Positions 26,898 to 36,286 of a stretch of 64,000 nt of DNA are shown in pieces. A program made the translations under genes and the position numbers. The stretch is from Frankineae bacterium MT45. Its GTDB lineage: Bacteria > Actinomycetota > Actinomycetes > Mycobacteriales > Jatrophihabitantaceae. The notes beneath the pieces were generated by a model. That model searched no databases. It was not told the origin of the DNA and was given only the letters and a program-made list of their open reading frames with translations. The number at the start of each line of letters is the position of its first letter. The stretch's first letter is position 1. The stretch is taken from NCBI GenBank assembly GCA_900100325.1, contig LT629697.1:1054001-1118000 (forward strand), in the 5' to 3' direction.

Positions 26898-28112
26898 TTA
26901 GCGTCCCGACTCCGCCTGCACGCCCACTGCATCCGCAGTCCCAGCCACCGGGTCAGTCCCCGCCACCGGGTCAGTCGCCGCAACCGGACCAGTCCCAGCC
27001 ACCGGGCCAGCCGCCAGGGTCTCTGCACCGGAGTGCTCGGCACCGGAGCGTGCTGCGCCGGGTTGTTCCGCACCCGAGCGCCCGGCGCGACCGGAGAACC
27101 GGCGATCGCCGAGGCGAGCCAGTCGCAGTGCGGGACGCTCCACTACGAACCAGCTGGCCGCAGCCACCGGCAGCGTCACCAGCACCGCCAGCAAGCTGGA
27201 GAGCGCGTAGCCGAGGCGCTGTACGTTCAGCAGCACCAGGAGCTGCTGTAGCGGGAAGGCATAGATGTAGATGCCGTAGGAGATGTCGTTGCGCGCCCCG
27301 ATCCGCTCCAGCCGCAGCCGCGCGCCGAGCCAGAGCAGCAGGTAGGCGAGCGGGATCGCGCCGAAGGTGGCTAGCCGATCTACGTCCCCGGCGGCCACGC
27401 AGGCGGCCGCCGACACAGAGGCGATCGGCCAGAGCAGCGGCAGCCGATCACTGAAGAGCGCGGCGAGCGCACCGGCGAAGAAGGCCGTACCGAGGGTGGC
27501 CAGCTCCGTGTAGTTGATGAAGCGCCCACCCGGAACCTGCTCGGTGGCCACCACCAGCAGGACGACGAACCCGGCCAGCACCAGCCAGCGGTGAGCCCGC
27601 ACCGGGGCGAAGAGGAGCAGGCCGATCATCAGGTAGCAGGCGAACTCGAAGTAGAGCGTCCAGAGCGACCCGTCCCAGGCCTGGGGGAACGGGACGCTAT
27701 CCAGCGTGTGCCGGATGTCGTACTGGTTGATGTTCAGGGTGAGGTTGTCCACCACGTAGTGCGTCGCTGAGCTCCACTCGACCCGCCCCGGCCCGATCAG
27801 TTCGGCCAGCGGCGCGAAGGCGACCGCAGTGACCACGAGGCAGATCAGGAACGCCGGGTAGATCCGCAGGAACCGGTGCCGCAGGTACGAGCCGAAGGAG
27901 CGCTGCCGCCGGCTATTGGTGATGAGGAAGCCAGAGATCGCAAAGAAGCCGGCGACGGCCCAGTGGCCGGCCCTGATCTGGGGCGACGACTGATCCGAAC
28001 CGAAGCCGCCGAGCTCCACCTGATGGGAGAGGAGCACGGTGATCGCCAGCAGAAGGCGCAGGAAATTAAGGCTGTTCTGCCGACCCTGGTAGGCCGTGGT
28101 GACGTTCGGCAA
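26898..28112 (-). CDS. Acyltransferase-3 family membrane protein
   Basis: A 404-residue integral membrane O-acyltransferase (OafA-like). It opens NSLNFLRLLLAITVLLSHQ with the conserved early histidine, followed by GHWAVAGFFAISGFLI and RFLRIYPAFL, and has about ten hydrophobic segments. The final 60 residues are a cytoplasmic low-complexity tail (repeated PVAGTD). Such enzymes acylate sugars of surface polysaccharides, glycolipids or antibiotics. It begins (TTG 28112) 8 nt after the large copper-oxidase-like gene and is probably co-transcribed with it, suggesting both modify an extracellular glycan. Confidence 0.85.
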   Translation of the reverse strand: MPNVTTAYQGRQNSLNFLRLLLAITVLLSHQVELGGFGSDQSSPQIRAGHWAVAGFFAISGFLITNSRRQRSFGSYLRHRFLRIYPAFLICLVVTAVAFAPLAELIGPGRVEWSSATHYVVDNLTLNINQYDIRHTLDSVPFPQAWDGSLWTLYFEFACYLMIGLLLFAPVRAHRWLVLAGFVVLLVVATEQVPGGRFINYTELATLGTAFFAGALAALFSDRLPLLWPIASVSAAACVAAGDVDRLATFGAIPLAYLLLWLGARLRLERIGARNDISYGIYIYAFPLQQLLVLLNVQRLGYALSSLLAVLVTLPVAAASWFVVERPALRLARLGDRRFSGRAGRSGAEQPGAARSGAEHSGAETLAAGPVAGTGPVAATDPVAGTDPVAGTADAVGVQAESGR

Positions 28113-28120
28113 CCGGCAGC

Positions 28121-31100
28121 TCAGGCGCTCTTGAAGACGATGGTGGCCATCAGCCAGATCGTCTTCGCCTGCGTGCCTGCGCTAGCCCCCGGCGTCGCCC
28201 CGGCCGTCACGGGCGCATCCTCGGTCAGGAGGTCCATATTCCCGTTCTTGGGCAGGTTCACCCGCGCCGTGTAGCCGGGGTCAGCCGTCGGCGTGGTCCC
28301 GAAGCCGGAGTCGGCGTAGAACCCGATGGCCAGCCCGTTCTGCGTGGTCGCCGGCGTCGCCCCGGAACTCACGGCCTGGTTCGCCGTCGTCGTGCCGGTC
28401 GCTTGTGCGGTCACGTCCACCGGGTTCGTCGCCGCCAGACCGGAGTACTCGGAGAACCCGATGCCGATGTCGGCCTTCTTGGTGGTGGTCGCCGTGATCA
28501 CCGGCTTCGTCCCGCTCCCGGCGGTCACCGGGGCGCTCCAGATGCTCATCTCGGTGCCGTCAGAGGCGGTGAAATGCAGGAGTTCGCTATAAGTGTTGCC
28601 GGCGGAATCCGTGACGGCCGAGGTGGTGGCACCGTCCGAACTCCACGCCCCGACCTGCACGACCAGCCGGTTGCCCGAGGAGATGCTGCTAGTCGGGGTG
28701 AGCGTCAGCGACGTCTTACCGGCCGACTGAGTGCTCGCCTGCTGCACGAATGCCGGTGCCGCGACCGCCGTCGGTACCACCGAATTCGAGGCCGACGACG
28801 CGAGTGAGGTGCCGATGGCGTTGGTCGCGGTGATCCGGAACGTATACGACGTGCCGTTGGTGAGCGAATTGATCGTCGTCGACGTGACGCCGGCCGGAAC
28901 CTGCGTCGACGGCTGGGCCGCCGAGGCGATGTAGGGCGTCACCGTATAGCCAGTTATCGGGCTCCCGCCATTGTTCCCCGGCGTCCAGCTGACCGTGGCG
29001 CGGGTGTTGCCGGCCACCGCGGTGACCGCCGACGGAGGTGACGGGGCCGTGGGTGGCGTCGACACCGCGGATTTGAAGACGAGCGTCGCCGCGAGCCAGA
29101 CCGTGTTCGCGCCCGTGGTCGAGGTTGAGTTGGCGCTCGCCCCGGAGGCGACGTACTGATCCTGGGCCAGCAACTGCATGGTGTTGCTCGGCGAGACGTT
29201 CGAGCGCTGGGTCCAGCCCGATCCGGAGACGAGGGTGGAGTTGAAGCCGGAGTCGGCGTAGAAGCCGACCGCGAGCTCGCCGCTGGAGGAGGCCGCGGCT
29301 GTCGCCCCGGAGCTGACCGATCCGGCGGCCGAGGTCTTCCCGGTCGCCTGGGCGCTCGTATCGAGCGACCCGCTACCGGCCGCCGTCGAGAGCCCCGAGT
29401 ACTCCAAGGCGTTGATCCCGATGTCGGCCACCGCTCCGACGGTCGCGGTGATCGTGGGTCTCACGCCACCGTTGGTCACGGGGGCGCTCCAGACGCTCAT
29501 CTCGGTGCCGTCGGAGGCCACGTTGTGACTCAGCTCGGTATAGACGTTGCCGGCGGAGTCGGTGACGCCCGAGGCCGTGCTGTGGGCCGCGTTCCAGACC
29601 GACACCTGTACCAGCATCCGGTCATTCACCGCGATGTTGGCCGCCGGGACCGTGGCCACGCTGGTGGCGGCCGCGGTGCTGCTCGTCGCCTTCTGGACGA
29701 AGGCCGCCGCCGGCGCGCTGGCCGGGGTCACCGCGTTGGAGGCGACTGAGCTGGGACCGGTGCCGACGGCGTTGGTCGCCGTGACCTTGAACGTGTACGT
29801 GGTGCCGTTCGTCAGCCCGCTGACGGTGGTGGAGGTGGCGACCGGGTTGCCGCCGCTCACCGTCACCGGCGTCTGCGGGTTCGAACCGATGTAGGGCGTC
29901 ACCTGGTAGGAGGTGATCGGCGCCCCGCCGTCGGTCGGTGCGTTCCACTGCACGCTGGCCGACTGGTTGCCGGCGACGGCGACCGTGCCGGTGACGGTAC
30001 CGGGGACGGTCTGGGTCGTGGAGGCGCCAATGTGCACGAACTTGGCCACCGACGGGACGCCGTTCTTCAGGATGAAGAGCATGTAGTAGCCGGGCGGGGC
30101 GATGGTGCCTGAAGCCGGGGCCGTGACGTTGAGGCTGCCGCTACCGGCGGTGAAGTTGAGCGGCACGAAGTGCTGATTCATGTCGATCTGGTGCGTGTCG
30201 GCGCCCAGCGACACCAGGTTCACCGCGGTGATCGCGGAGGCGTCGGGCGTGTTCACCGTGATCGAGTCACCGTAGGTGGCCGACGCCGAGGCCGACGTGA
30301 TGGTCGGGCGCGGACCCTGCGAGAGGTAGGCCGGTGAGTAGATCTGCGACGAGTACTGCCCGGGGTTCTGCAGGCCTTCGGAGTGGCCGCCACCGCTCAC
30401 CAGCACCGTGCCGTCCGGCAGCAGCACCGACGTCGAGTGGTAGTTGCGGGCCGCGGCCATCGGGGCGCCGGTGCTCCAGGTCTCCGTCGTCGGGTTCCAG
30501 ATCTCGGTCGGCAGCACGCCGGTCGTGATCACCGTCTGGTCGCTGGTGGCCGAGCCGCCGACCGCGAGGACCGTGCCATCGGCCAGCATCGTCAGGTTGT
30601 GATAGATCCGGTTGTAGGCCATCGGGGCGGTCTGGCGCCAGGCCGGGTTCGCCGCGTTCAGGTCGATGACCGCCGTGCCGTTCGTCGAGGCGACCTGCGC
30701 GTCGATCTGCGGGGCGCCGCCGCTGTAGAGGATCTTGCCGGGGCGGTACATCACCGACGAGCCGTTGAAGAGCCCGGTGGAACCGACGTTGGTCCAGGTC
30801 TGGTTGTTGACGTTGAGCAGGTGCGAGTTGTCCTCCTCCGGCCCCATCACGAAGACGTCACCGCTGGGCACCTCGTAGCTGAACGGGTACTCCACCTCGT
30901 GCACCGACGAGGTGTTGATCCCCGACAGCAGGGTCCAGGTGTTGGTCGACGGGTCGTAGACCTCCGGGGTGTCCGCCCAGGTCGACGCGTTCGTGCTGTT
31001 GCCGCTGACGGCCAGGTAGCGGCCGTCGGAGAGTTCGGTGACGGTCGGGTACCAGCGCGGGTAGTGCATGTCGGCCACCCGGGACCAGGTGCTCGTCGCC

Positions 31101-32512
31101 GGGTTGAAGATGTTCGTGTCGACGATGCCGATCTGGCCGGTGGAGAGGCCGCCGTAGCCGCCGATCACCAGTAGCCGCCCGTCCGGGAGGCTGGCCGCGC
31201 CGTCGCAGAAGATGCTGTCCGGCGGGTTGATCGTCGTGAAGACCGTTGGGTTGGACGGGTCCCAGACGACGCTGGGCTGCGGCTGCTGCCAGCCGTCCCA
31301 GGAGATCGTCTTGCCGTTGTAGAGCAGGTGGGTGGCCAACGGCATGATCGGCCAGGTCTGCAGCGGGGCCCAGCTGCCGCCGGGGGATGAGACCGGGGTG
31401 ACGGCGTTCGACGTCGCGACCGGGCCCGTTCCGGCGCTGTTGGTCGCTGTGATGTCGAAGGTGTACGAGAGGTTGTTGGTCAGCCCGGGGATGGTCGCGG
31501 TGGTCGGCACCGGGTTTCCGGTGATGCTGATCGGGGTCAGCGCGGTGCTGCCCTGCTTCGGGGTGATCGTGTACGAGGTGATCGGGCTGCCGCCGTTGCT
31601 CGGAGCGGTCCAGCTCAGGTTGGCCGACGTGTCACCCGCCGTCGCGACTGGGCTGATCGGAGCGCCGGGTGCGGTGGCCGGCCCCGACTGGGCCGGGTTG
31701 AAGACGATCGTCGCCATCTGCCAGTAGGTGTTCTTGCCGGTGGTCGCCGACGCAGCCGGAGTGCTGGCGATCGCGACCGCCGCGTCCTCAACCAGCAGCT
31801 GCATGTCGCCGGCGGGGGAGACGTTGGCCCGCTGGGTGAAGCCGGCGCCCGCGCCGAGAGCCGATCCGAAGCCGGAATCGGCATAGAAACCCAGGGCGAG
31901 TTCATTGTTGCCGGTGACGGCCGGGGTGGGGCCCGAGCTGACCGTGGCCGCCGCGGTGGTGACGCCGCTCTGGGTGGCCGTCTGGTCGACGGTGGTCGAC
32001 CCGGCGGCGGCGAGACCGGAGTACTCCAGGGCGACCGCGCCGATGTCGGCCAAGCCGGTCGCCTTCACCGTGATGACCGGCTTGGTGCCGGAGCCGGCGG
32101 TGATCGGAGCCGTCCAGACGCTCATCTCGGTGTGGTCGGCGGCGGTGTTGTGAACCAGTTCGCGGTAGACGTTGCCGGCGCTGTCGGTGATGGCGCTGGC
32201 CGTGGCGCTCGCCGAGCTCCAGACCCCAACCTCGACGATGAGGCGGTTGCCGGCGCCGAGGTTGGCCGTCGGTGTCAGCGTCGCGCTGCTCTTGTTGGCC
32301 AGATGGGTGCTCACCTGCTGCACGAAGGCGGGCGAAGTGACGGTCGCCGCCGTGGCCGGGGCCGCGTAGGCGGCCGCCAGACCCGCGATCGTCGCCGAGG
32401 TGGCGATGAGCGCGATCGATCGTTTGGTTACGGAGCGTGACCCACCGCCGCGCACTCGGCGTCGTGGGCTCTCAGCCCCAGGCAGGATTTTGGCAGCAGA
32501 AAAGTACTTCAT
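28121..32512 (-). CDS. Secreted radical-copper-oxidase-like (galactose oxidase/GlxA type) multidomain protein
   Basis: A 1463-residue secreted protein. A long n-region and signal peptide end near AAPATAA (about residue 55). The order is: domain X1 (about 60-275), fibronectin III (about 275-370), kelch/galactose-oxidase domain with DUF1929-like end (about 375-840), fibronectin III, X2, fibronectin III, X3. The copper-radical site is complete: Cys436 in IFCDGAASL for the thioether, Tyr488 in YPRWYPTV, Tyr691-His692 in ARNYHSTS and His774 in DTHQID. It should therefore oxidise an alcohol to an aldehyde with H2O2 release, perhaps on a surface glycan as for Streptomyces GlxA. X1-X3 are about 200-residue repeats with SAGNVY and EYSGL cores. 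Confidence 0.88.
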   Translation of the reverse strand: MKYFSAAKILPGAESPRRRVRGGGSRSVTKRSIALIATSATIAGLAAAYAAPATAATVTSPAFVQQVSTHLANKSSATLTPTANLGAGNRLIVEVGVWSSASATASAITDSAGNVYRELVHNTAADHTEMSVWTAPITAGSGTKPVITVKATGLADIGAVALEYSGLAAAGSTTVDQTATQSGVTTAAATVSSGPTPAVTGNNELALGFYADSGFGSALGAGAGFTQRANVSPAGDMQLLVEDAAVAIASTPAASATTGKNTYWQMATIVFNPAQSGPATAPGAPISPVATAGDTSANLSWTAPSNGGSPITSYTITPKQGSTALTPISITGNPVPTTATIPGLTNNLSYTFDITATNSAGTGPVATSNAVTPVSSPGGSWAPLQTWPIMPLATHLLYNGKTISWDGWQQPQPSVVWDPSNPTVFTTINPPDSIFCDGAASLPDGRLLVIGGYGGLSTGQIGIVDTNIFNPATSTWSRVADMHYPRWYPTVTELSDGRYLAVSGNSTNASTWADTPEVYDPSTNTWTLLSGINTSSVHEVEYPFSYEVPSGDVFVMGPEEDNSHLLNVNNQTWTNVGSTGLFNGSSVMYRPGKILYSGGAPQIDAQVASTNGTAVIDLNAANPAWRQTAPMAYNRIYHNLTMLADGTVLAVGGSATSDQTVITTGVLPTEIWNPTTETWSTGAPMAAARNYHSTSVLLPDGTVLVSGGGHSEGLQNPGQYSSQIYSPAYLSQGPRPTITSASASATYGDSITVNTPDASAITAVNLVSLGADTHQIDMNQHFVPLNFTAGSGSLNVTAPASGTIAPPGYYMLFILKNGVPSVAKFVHIGASTTQTVPGTVTGTVAVAGNQSASVQWNAPTDGGAPITSYQVTPYIGSNPQTPVTVSGGNPVATSTTVSGLTNGTTYTFKVTATNAVGTGPSSVASNAVTPASAPAAAFVQKATSSTAAATSVATVPAANIAVNDRMLVQVSVWNAAHSTASGVTDSAGNVYTELSHNVASDGTEMSVWSAPVTNGGVRPTITATVGAVADIGINALEYSGLSTAAGSGSLDTSAQATGKTSAAGSVSSGATAAASSSGELAVGFYADSGFNSTLVSGSGWTQRSNVSPSNTMQLLAQDQYVASGASANSTSTTGANTVWLAATLVFKSAVSTPPTAPSPPSAVTAVAGNTRATVSWTPGNNGGSPITGYTVTPYIASAAQPSTQVPAGVTSTTINSLTNGTSYTFRITATNAIGTSLASSASNSVVPTAVAAPAFVQQASTQSAGKTSLTLTPTSSISSGNRLVVQVGAWSSDGATTSAVTDSAGNTYSELLHFTASDGTEMSIWSAPVTAGSGTKPVITATTTKKADIGIGFSEYSGLAATNPVDVTAQATGTTTANQAVSSGATPATTQNGLAIGFYADSGFGTTPTADPGYTARVNLPKNGNMDLLTEDAPVTAGATPGASAGTQAKTIWLMATIVFKSA
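28124..32340 (-). repeat. Triplicated about 200-residue domain inside the oxidase
   Basis: Three copies of the same domain are encoded at roughly 31690-32340, 29065-29710 and 28124-28760. Each opens with AFVQ and carries a GNRL or NDRM segment, TDSAGNVY/TY, TEMSVW/IWSAPVT, ADIG and EYSGL, and ends with an LMATIVF-like strand. Copies are separated by fibronectin III domains. They look like beta-sandwich binding or adhesion modules. Confidence 0.85.
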
Positions 32513-32649
32513 CAGATCGATCCCCCAACCGGTCCGGCACTTCGAGCCTCAATGGTGGCATTTCCTACTCAAGAGGCTGGTGCTTTACGCAACGTACACG
32601 TTGGCCGGAGAAATTGGCAGCCGAAAATGGCGGCATTTAGCCGGTTATC

Positions 32650-33255
32650 TCACAGCCAGCCGCGCTGCTCGGCCCGTCTGACCGCTTCCACCCGGTTTCG
32701 GGTGTCCGTCTTGGCGATTGCGGCAGACAGGTAGTTACGCACGGTGCCCGGCGAGAGGAAGAGTTTGGCCGCGATGTCGGCCACCGTCGCCCCGTCCCGG
32801 GCCGCCACCAGCACGTCGCGCTCCCGTCCGGTCAGCGGCGAGGCCCCGCCGGCCAGGGTGGCCGCGGCCAGGGCCGGGTCGACGACCCGCTCGCCGCGGG
32901 AGACCCGGCGAACCGCGTCGGCCAGCTGCTCGGCCGGGGCGTCCTTGACGACGAACCCGAGGGCGCCGGCCTCCATGGCCCGACGCAGGTACCCCGGTCG
33001 CCCGAACGTGGTGAGGATGAGTACCCGGCAGGCCGGCAGTTCATGATTCAGTGCGGCGGCCGCGGCCAGGCCGTCGAGACCGGGCATCTCTATGTCGAGG
33101 AGGGCAACTTCGGCCGCGCTGTTTCGCGCCGCCGTGACGACCTCATCGCCGCGCCCGACCTGGGCCACGACAGTGAAGTCCTCCTCCAACTCCAGCAGGG
33201 CCACCAGCGCGGCCCGGATCATTCCCTGATCATCGGCGACGAGAAGTCGGATCAA
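32650..33255 (-). CDS. LuxR/NarL family response regulator
   Basis: A 201-residue regulator. The receiver domain begins RLLVADDQGMIRAAL, with phosphoacceptor Asp in VALLDIEMPGLDG and conserved Thr and Lys in VLILTTFG and GFVVKDAP. The C-terminal helix-turn-helix reads LTGRERDVLVAARDGATVADIAAKLFLSPGTVRNYLSAAI. Its start overlaps the histidine kinase stop by 4 nt. It is the last gene of a four-gene ABC exporter/two-component operon and probably controls that exporter. Confidence 0.93.
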   Translation of the reverse strand: MIRLLVADDQGMIRAALVALLELEEDFTVVAQVGRGDEVVTAARNSAAEVALLDIEMPGLDGLAAAAALNHELPACRVLILTTFGRPGYLRRAMEAGALGFVVKDAPAEQLADAVRRVSRGERVVDPALAAATLAGGASPLTGRERDVLVAARDGATVADIAAKLFLSPGTVRNYLSAAIAKTDTRNRVEAVRRAEQRGWL

Positions 33256-34421
33256 CTCGGGACCAACTCGGAGTCCAGCGGGACGTCGACGCGCAGCCGG
33301 AAGCCGATCAGCCCGGTCGCGCCGCCGATTGTCACCGATCCGCCGGCCGCCTCGACCCGTTCACGGAGCCCACTGAGACCGTTGCCGGCGCCCGAGAGGC
33401 CGCCCTTGCCGTTGTCGCAGATGTCGATCCAGTTCGCCCCGAGCAGGATCTCGCAGCGCTCGGCCCGGGAGTGGCGCACGATGTTGGTGACCCCCTCCCG
33501 CGTCACCCAGCCGAAGAGTTCCTGCAATGACGGGTCGACCACGTCCACCGCGCCCGGCAGGGTGGCGTCGACGCCGGCGGCCCGGAGCACTTCGCGGGCG
33601 CTGGCGATCTCGCCGATCAGGGTGACGTCGTGATAGCCGGAGACCGCGGTCCGGACGTCGGTCAGGGCCCGGCGGGAGAGTTCTTCCACCTCGCTGATCT
33701 CCTGGGTGGCCCGGGCCGGGTCGATACCCGACAGCCTCCGGGCCAGGCTGGCCTTCACCGTGATCGTGGTGAGCGAGTGGCCGAGAAGATCGTGCAGATC
33801 ACGGGCAATTCTCGAGCGTTCGTTCTCGGCGGCGAGACGGGCCACCTCGGCCCGGGCTTCGCTGAGCGCGATGTTGGAGCGAACCAGGTTGAAGAATCCG
33901 TACATCGCGCCGGATACGAGGGCGACGATCAGGCCGGTGGAGAACTGCAGGCCGGTGTGCCAGGACGGAACCAGCGCCGGTACGACGATGGTGGAGACGA
34001 CGAGAGCGGCGACTATCCCGGTCGAAAAACGATGATCGCTGGCGACGGCCAGCACGGCCAGGTATACCGCGCAGACGAAGGCATCCTCCTGGGCCAGCGG
34101 CAGTTCGATGACAAAGATGGCGATGGCCAGCCCGTAGAACATCCAGAATCGTCGGGTCTGGCCGCTCCAACCCGACGTCATGGCCAGCAGGTAGCAGGCG
34201 GCGAAGGCGAAGATCAGCGCATAGCCGACGACGGCGGCGGTGCCCGTCGAGTGCTTGCTTACCCCGCTGGCCACCTGGGCCAGATAGATGAGCCAGAAGG
34301 ACGGAAAGACGTAGCGCTGCCAGCCGGATCGCCACATCTTATTGGTGATCGTGGCCTCATCTTCGGCCAGGCCGGGGCGGGTGGCCGCCGTCTCTGTGTC
34401 GGGCTTCATCACTCTCGTCAT
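33252..34421 (-). CDS. DesK-like sensor histidine kinase
   Basis: A 389-residue kinase. Five or six transmembrane segments (about residues 35-175) are followed by a dimerisation and phosphoacceptor region RSRIARDLHDLLGHSLTTITVKASLARRL (His in DLHDLLGHS). The ATPase domain has WVTREGVTNIVRHSRA and the glycine-rich GAGNGLSGLRERV. Few extracytoplasmic residues are visible, so it is of the intramembrane-sensing type that detects membrane state or bound drug. It overlaps the response regulator gene by 4 nt. Confidence 0.92.
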   Translation of the reverse strand: MTRVMKPDTETAATRPGLAEDEATITNKMWRSGWQRYVFPSFWLIYLAQVASGVSKHSTGTAAVVGYALIFAFAACYLLAMTSGWSGQTRRFWMFYGLAIAIFVIELPLAQEDAFVCAVYLAVLAVASDHRFSTGIVAALVVSTIVVPALVPSWHTGLQFSTGLIVALVSGAMYGFFNLVRSNIALSEARAEVARLAAENERSRIARDLHDLLGHSLTTITVKASLARRLSGIDPARATQEISEVEELSRRALTDVRTAVSGYHDVTLIGEIASAREVLRAAGVDATLPGAVDVVDPSLQELFGWVTREGVTNIVRHSRAERCEILLGANWIDICDNGKGGLSGAGNGLSGLRERVEAAGGSVTIGGATGLIGFRLRVDVPLDSELVPS

Positions 34422-34458
34422 CGTCGTCTCACCGTCTTCGAGCCTATGCCACTATCGC

Positions 34459-35199
34459 TCAGACGCGCCGAGTGTCACGGCGGTACACCTGCACGGCGAC
34501 GACGGTCATCGCGACCGCCCAGATGCCGACCACCAGCCAGCCCTTGGCCGGCCACCCGGCGCCGCCGATGCCGACGTGACTGGCCTGGGTCATCCAGTAC
34601 GACGGGATGCACTCGGCGATGAAGTGCAGGGCGCCGGTTGCCGGTAACGGGGTCCACTGCCCGCCCAGGAAGCCGAAGAGGGCCGAGCTGCCACCCAGTG
34701 CGGGCCCGATCGAGTCGACGGTGAGCAGATGACCGAAGACGATCCCCATAGCCAGAAAGGGGATCAGTGCGACCAGCATCAAACCGGTCATCTGAAACCA
34801 GTCGCCGATCGGGTGGATACGCACGCCGAGGGCGACCCCGGCGGCGTAGACCAGCGCGATGCTCAGCATGGCCATGAAGTAGCCGGTGAGGACCTTCACC
34901 TGGAAGTAGTTTCTCGGGGTCAGCGGGGTGAGGCGCAGCTGTCGGTTCCAGCCGACGCTCCGTTCGGCGGCGATCCGGGCACCACCGGCGAGGGCGGCGA
35001 TGGTGGCGCCGTAGCCGGCCATCCCGACCATGTAATACAGCAGGAAGCTGATGTTGAAGGCTCCCTGGTCAAGCGTCTGGTCCTTGTTGGCGCCGCCGAT
35101 GGTCAGGAAGAGGGCGAGCGGGATTCCGATCGAGAAGATGAAGAACCGTTTGTTCCGGAAAAGTCGGAGGAATTCGTACTTCGCGTAGGTCGCGTTCAT
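34459..35199 (-). CDS. ABC-2 type transporter permease
   Basis: A 246-residue integral membrane subunit with six hydrophobic segments. It opens KYEFLRLFRNKRFFIFSIGIPLALFLTIGG, typical of ABC-2 exporter permeases, and later has LRLTPLTPRNYFQVKVLTGYFMAM. It pairs with the ATPase encoded immediately upstream (4-nt overlap). The transported compound, perhaps an antimicrobial or lipid, is not evident. Confidence 0.9.
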   Translation of the reverse strand: MNATYAKYEFLRLFRNKRFFIFSIGIPLALFLTIGGANKDQTLDQGAFNISFLLYYMVGMAGYGATIAALAGGARIAAERSVGWNRQLRLTPLTPRNYFQVKVLTGYFMAMLSIALVYAAGVALGVRIHPIGDWFQMTGLMLVALIPFLAMGIVFGHLLTVDSIGPALGGSSALFGFLGGQWTPLPATGALHFIAECIPSYWMTQASHVGIGGAGWPAKGWLVVGIWAVAMTVVAVQVYRRDTRRV

Positions 35200-36161
35200 C
35201 GTGATGCTCCACTCGGGTTGATGCTCGTCGTTGCGTCGGACTCTTCGTCGCCGGTGAGCTGCAGGAAGGCCTGCTCCAGGCCGGCGCCGGTGACCTCGAT
35301 GTCGCGGGCCGCGGGGTAGGCGCTGAGTAGCGCTCGCAGCGCAGCATCCGAGTCGGCGCAGAGCAGTTGCACCGCGTCGCCGTGCACTTCGGCGCTACTC
35401 ACTCCGGGGAGTTCGCCCAAGGCCGCTAGGTCGGCGTCGGGGAGGGTGACCCGGATCGTCCGCGTGCCGACCTTCGCCTTCAGTTCGGTGGCGGCGCCGT
35501 CGGCGACGATCTGGCCGCGGGCCATGAGCACGATCCGGTCGGCGTAGGCGTCGGCCTCCTCCAAGTAATGCGTGGCGAAGACGACGGTCTTGCCGCGGTC
35601 GGTGAAGCTGCGCATGGTGGCCCAGAAATCACGCCGGGCCTCGACGTCCATCGCCACCGTCGGCTCGTCGAGGACGAGGAGGTCCGGGTTGCTGACCAGG
35701 GCGACGCCGAAGCGGACGCGCTGGGTCTGCCCACCGGAGAGCTTGTTCGTCTTCCGATCGGCGATGTCGGCGATGTTGGCCAGGGCCAGGGTCTCGTCGA
35801 TGGGGAGCGGATGCGGGTAGAGGGAGCCCATCATGTCGATCAGTTCCCGCACCGTCAGGTCGTTGAGCACCGCGCCGGACTGCAGCATCGCCCCGATCGC
35901 CCCGCGCTTGATGGCCGCGGCCGGCGTCATCCCGAAGAGGGAGACGCTGCCGGCGTCCGGTGGCAGCAGCCCGAGCAGCATGTCGATCGTCGTCGACTTC
36001 CCGGCGCCGTTGGGGCCGAGGAGGGCCACCGTCTCGCCGGGCGCGATCTGCAGATCCACCCCCCGCACCGCGTGCACCGGCCCTTGGGGGGACTTGAAGG
36101 ACTTCACCAGGCCGGTGAGTTCGATACCTGCGTACGGCCGCTCGGCCGCTGGGGTGCTCAT
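35196..36161 (-). CDS. ABC transporter ATP-binding protein
   Basis: A 321-residue ATPase of the drug/lipid exporter (CcmA/DrrA-like) class. Walker A is LLGPNGAGKSTT (about residues 48-59), the Q-loop is MLQSGAVL, the signature motif is LSGGQTQRV, Walker B is LLVLDEPTVAMD and the switch His is in VVFATHYLEEAD. The last 90 residues are the usual C-terminal domain. It heads the minus-strand ATPase-permease-kinase-regulator operon and is divergent from lysS. Confidence 0.94.
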   Translation of the reverse strand: MSTPAAERPYAGIELTGLVKSFKSPQGPVHAVRGVDLQIAPGETVALLGPNGAGKSTTIDMLLGLLPPDAGSVSLFGMTPAAAIKRGAIGAMLQSGAVLNDLTVRELIDMMGSLYPHPLPIDETLALANIADIADRKTNKLSGGQTQRVRFGVALVSNPDLLVLDEPTVAMDVEARRDFWATMRSFTDRGKTVVFATHYLEEADAYADRIVLMARGQIVADGAATELKAKVGTRTIRVTLPDADLAALGELPGVSSAEVHGDAVQLLCADSDAALRALLSAYPAARDIEVTGAGLEQAFLQLTGDEESDATTSINPSGASR

Positions 36162-36273
36162 GCGTCAAGACTGTCTGGTCGGGGCGGCGGGAGCCAGTAC
36201 ATCGGCGGCAGGTTTCCGACGTGACATTCGTCAGCCGACCGCTTGCCGGGCATATTCGTCTCCCGCGCCTCGA

Positions 36274-36279
36274 TAGGCT
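36274..36279 (+). promoter_or_regulatory. -10 box TAGGCT, leaderless start for lysS
   Basis: TAGGCT lies 7 nt upstream of GTG 36287 without a ribosome site, supporting GTG 36287 over the more upstream in-frame codon at 36221. Confidence 0.4.
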
Positions 36280-36286
36280 AAGGCCC

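Noticed and set aside
30383..31174. Arg/Gly-rich plus-strand frame inside the copper oxidase
   Set aside because: Antisense shadow of the kelch domain, which contains the complete copper site.
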